Of a stretch of 6,117 bases of DNA, positions 5,882-6,117 are shown in pieces. The notes beneath the pieces are model-generated. The model was not told the DNA's origin and did not search any database. It saw only the letters and a program-made list of their open reading frames with translations. The position numbers and the translations under genes are program-made. The DNA comes from Candidatus Cloacimonadota bacterium (GTDB taxonomy: Bacteria; Cloacimonadota; Cloacimonadia; Cloacimonadales; JAOZMQ01): contig JAOZMQ010000192.1 of the NCBI GenBank assembly GCA_029934195.1, forward strand, positions 1 to 6,117, given 5' to 3'. Positions within the stretch are counted from its first letter, which is position 1. Each line of letters opens with the position of its first letter.

Positions 5882-5996
5882 CGCAAGCATCTTGCTTGGT
5901 TCTTTGCCTATCAGCGTGCGTACCCGGTAAGCCGGGTGTTGAATTCCCCAAAAGATCGGGAGTTTCTTGCATCAGCAGAGACTTCGGTCTTTTGGG
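5882..5996. repeat. Candidate degenerate interspersed repeat with nested hairpins
   Basis: This GC-richer block differs from the AT-rich DNA around it. It contains CAAGCA/TGCTTG (5884-5889/5893-5898, three-base loop), ACCCGG/CCGGGT (5922-5927/5932-5937, four-base loop), CCCAAAAGA/TCTTTTGGG (5947-5955/5988-5996) and a stable AGAC-TTCG-GTCT tetraloop (5979-5990). The last two share bases 5988-5990, so they compete. All frames read as the kind of pseudo-peptide that multicopy intergenic repeats give. That it is multicopy is inference; there is only one copy in this window. The outer limits are approximate. Confidence 0.45.
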
Positions 5997-6040
5997 ATTG
6001 TTGATTTTTCATTATTCATTACTTCCAAGTCCCAAACTTC

Positions 6041-6069
6041 AGAACATCTGACCTCATAGATGTTTTTTT
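6041..6069 (+). terminator. Possible weak intrinsic terminator
   Basis: AACATCT (6043-6049) pairs with AGATGTT (6058-6064) around an eight-base loop, and the T-run covers 6063-6069. The stem is AT-rich with only two G-C pairs, and its outer end overlaps the T-run, so it is weaker than the one after hcp. It would end ferredoxin transcripts about 310 bases past the stop codon, or belong to the repeat region. Confidence 0.4.
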
Positions 6070-6117
6070 GCTAAACCTATAGATATCCAGTAGTTACAAA
6101 ATTTCGTGATTTCCTTT

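Larger units (their letters stand above)
5753..6117. other. Gene-free tail, 365 bases, rich in hairpins
   Basis: After the ferredoxin stop I see no credible coding region to the end of the window. The open frames on both strands here lack good ribosome sites, overlap each other, and translate to low-complexity or repeat-like sequence. The stretch holds a GC-richer block with several inverted repeats (about 5882-5996) and a terminator-like hairpin near the end. No tRNA, rRNA or CRISPR pattern is visible. A downstream gene could begin beyond 6117. Confidence 0.7.

Noticed and set aside
5802..5930. A 42-codon open frame on the + strand
   Set aside because: Only a weak purine-rich stretch precedes it, it runs into the hairpin-rich repeat and stops in the ACCCGG/CCGGGT stem, and the peptide resembles translated repeat DNA rather than a protein.
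5757..6051. Overlapping open frames on both strands (5757-5972 minus, 5824-6051 plus)
   Set aside because: No good ribosome sites, no recognisable domain, sequence that reads like translated intergenic repeat, and the two frames overlap each other.
6051..6084. Imperfect direct repeat ACCTCATAGAT / ACCTATAGAT as an array or attachment site
   Set aside because: Only two short, unequal copies; neither a CRISPR pattern nor evidence of integration.

Overview
The window is one tightly packed set of eight genes, all on the + strand (80-5752), followed by about 365 bases that appear to hold no gene. The DNA is AT-rich, by eye roughly one third GC. The genes point to an anaerobe: a strict-anaerobe-type (class I) hybrid cluster protein, a Thermotoga/clostridial-type single [4Fe-4S] ferredoxin, and a metallocentre-type P-loop GTPase. 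I cannot name the phylum. The GC-richer intergenic repeat at the right end is of a kind I associate with uncultured anaerobic lineages, but that is only an impression.

Layout: (1) 80-778, a HypB/UreG-like (G3E/SIMIBI class) GTPase with two CxxC pairs. (2) 824-1843, an ABC-type ATPase with an unusual N-terminal region resembling DUF1858. (3, 4) 1843-2325 and 2322-2852, two overlapping genes that together make up an ArsP_1-type (PF03773, old DUF318) permease, one homologous half each. (5) 2856-3098, an 80-residue zinc-ribbon-like protein. (6) 3108-3833, a thioredoxin-type arsenate reductase ArsC with a C-terminal cupin-like domain. (7) 3847-5505, Hcp, the hybrid cluster protein (hydroxylamine/NO reductase). 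(8) 5567-5752, a small ferredoxin. Gaps are 45, -1, -4, 3, 9, 13 and 61 bases, so genes 2-7 are almost certainly co-transcribed. A good intrinsic terminator lies between hcp and the ferredoxin gene, and a weaker one lies near the right end.

How they may work together (inference): ArsC would reduce arsenate. The two half-permeases could export the trivalent metal(loid) product or an organo-metal(loid), since no ArsB or Acr3 pump is present. Hcp would handle nitrosative or redox stress, with the ferredoxin as a possible electron donor. The GTPase and ABC ATPase have no obvious place in a normal ars operon. They look like a metal- or cofactor-handling pair, and the ABC protein has no classical ABC membrane partner here. 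This GTPase + ABC ATPase + split permease + zinc-ribbon block is the part most likely to be an undescribed system.

The tail (5753-6117) holds several hairpins, including a GC-rich one and a C(TTCG)G tetraloop, within what looks like a degenerate interspersed repeat. I see no credible gene, RNA gene or CRISPR array there.
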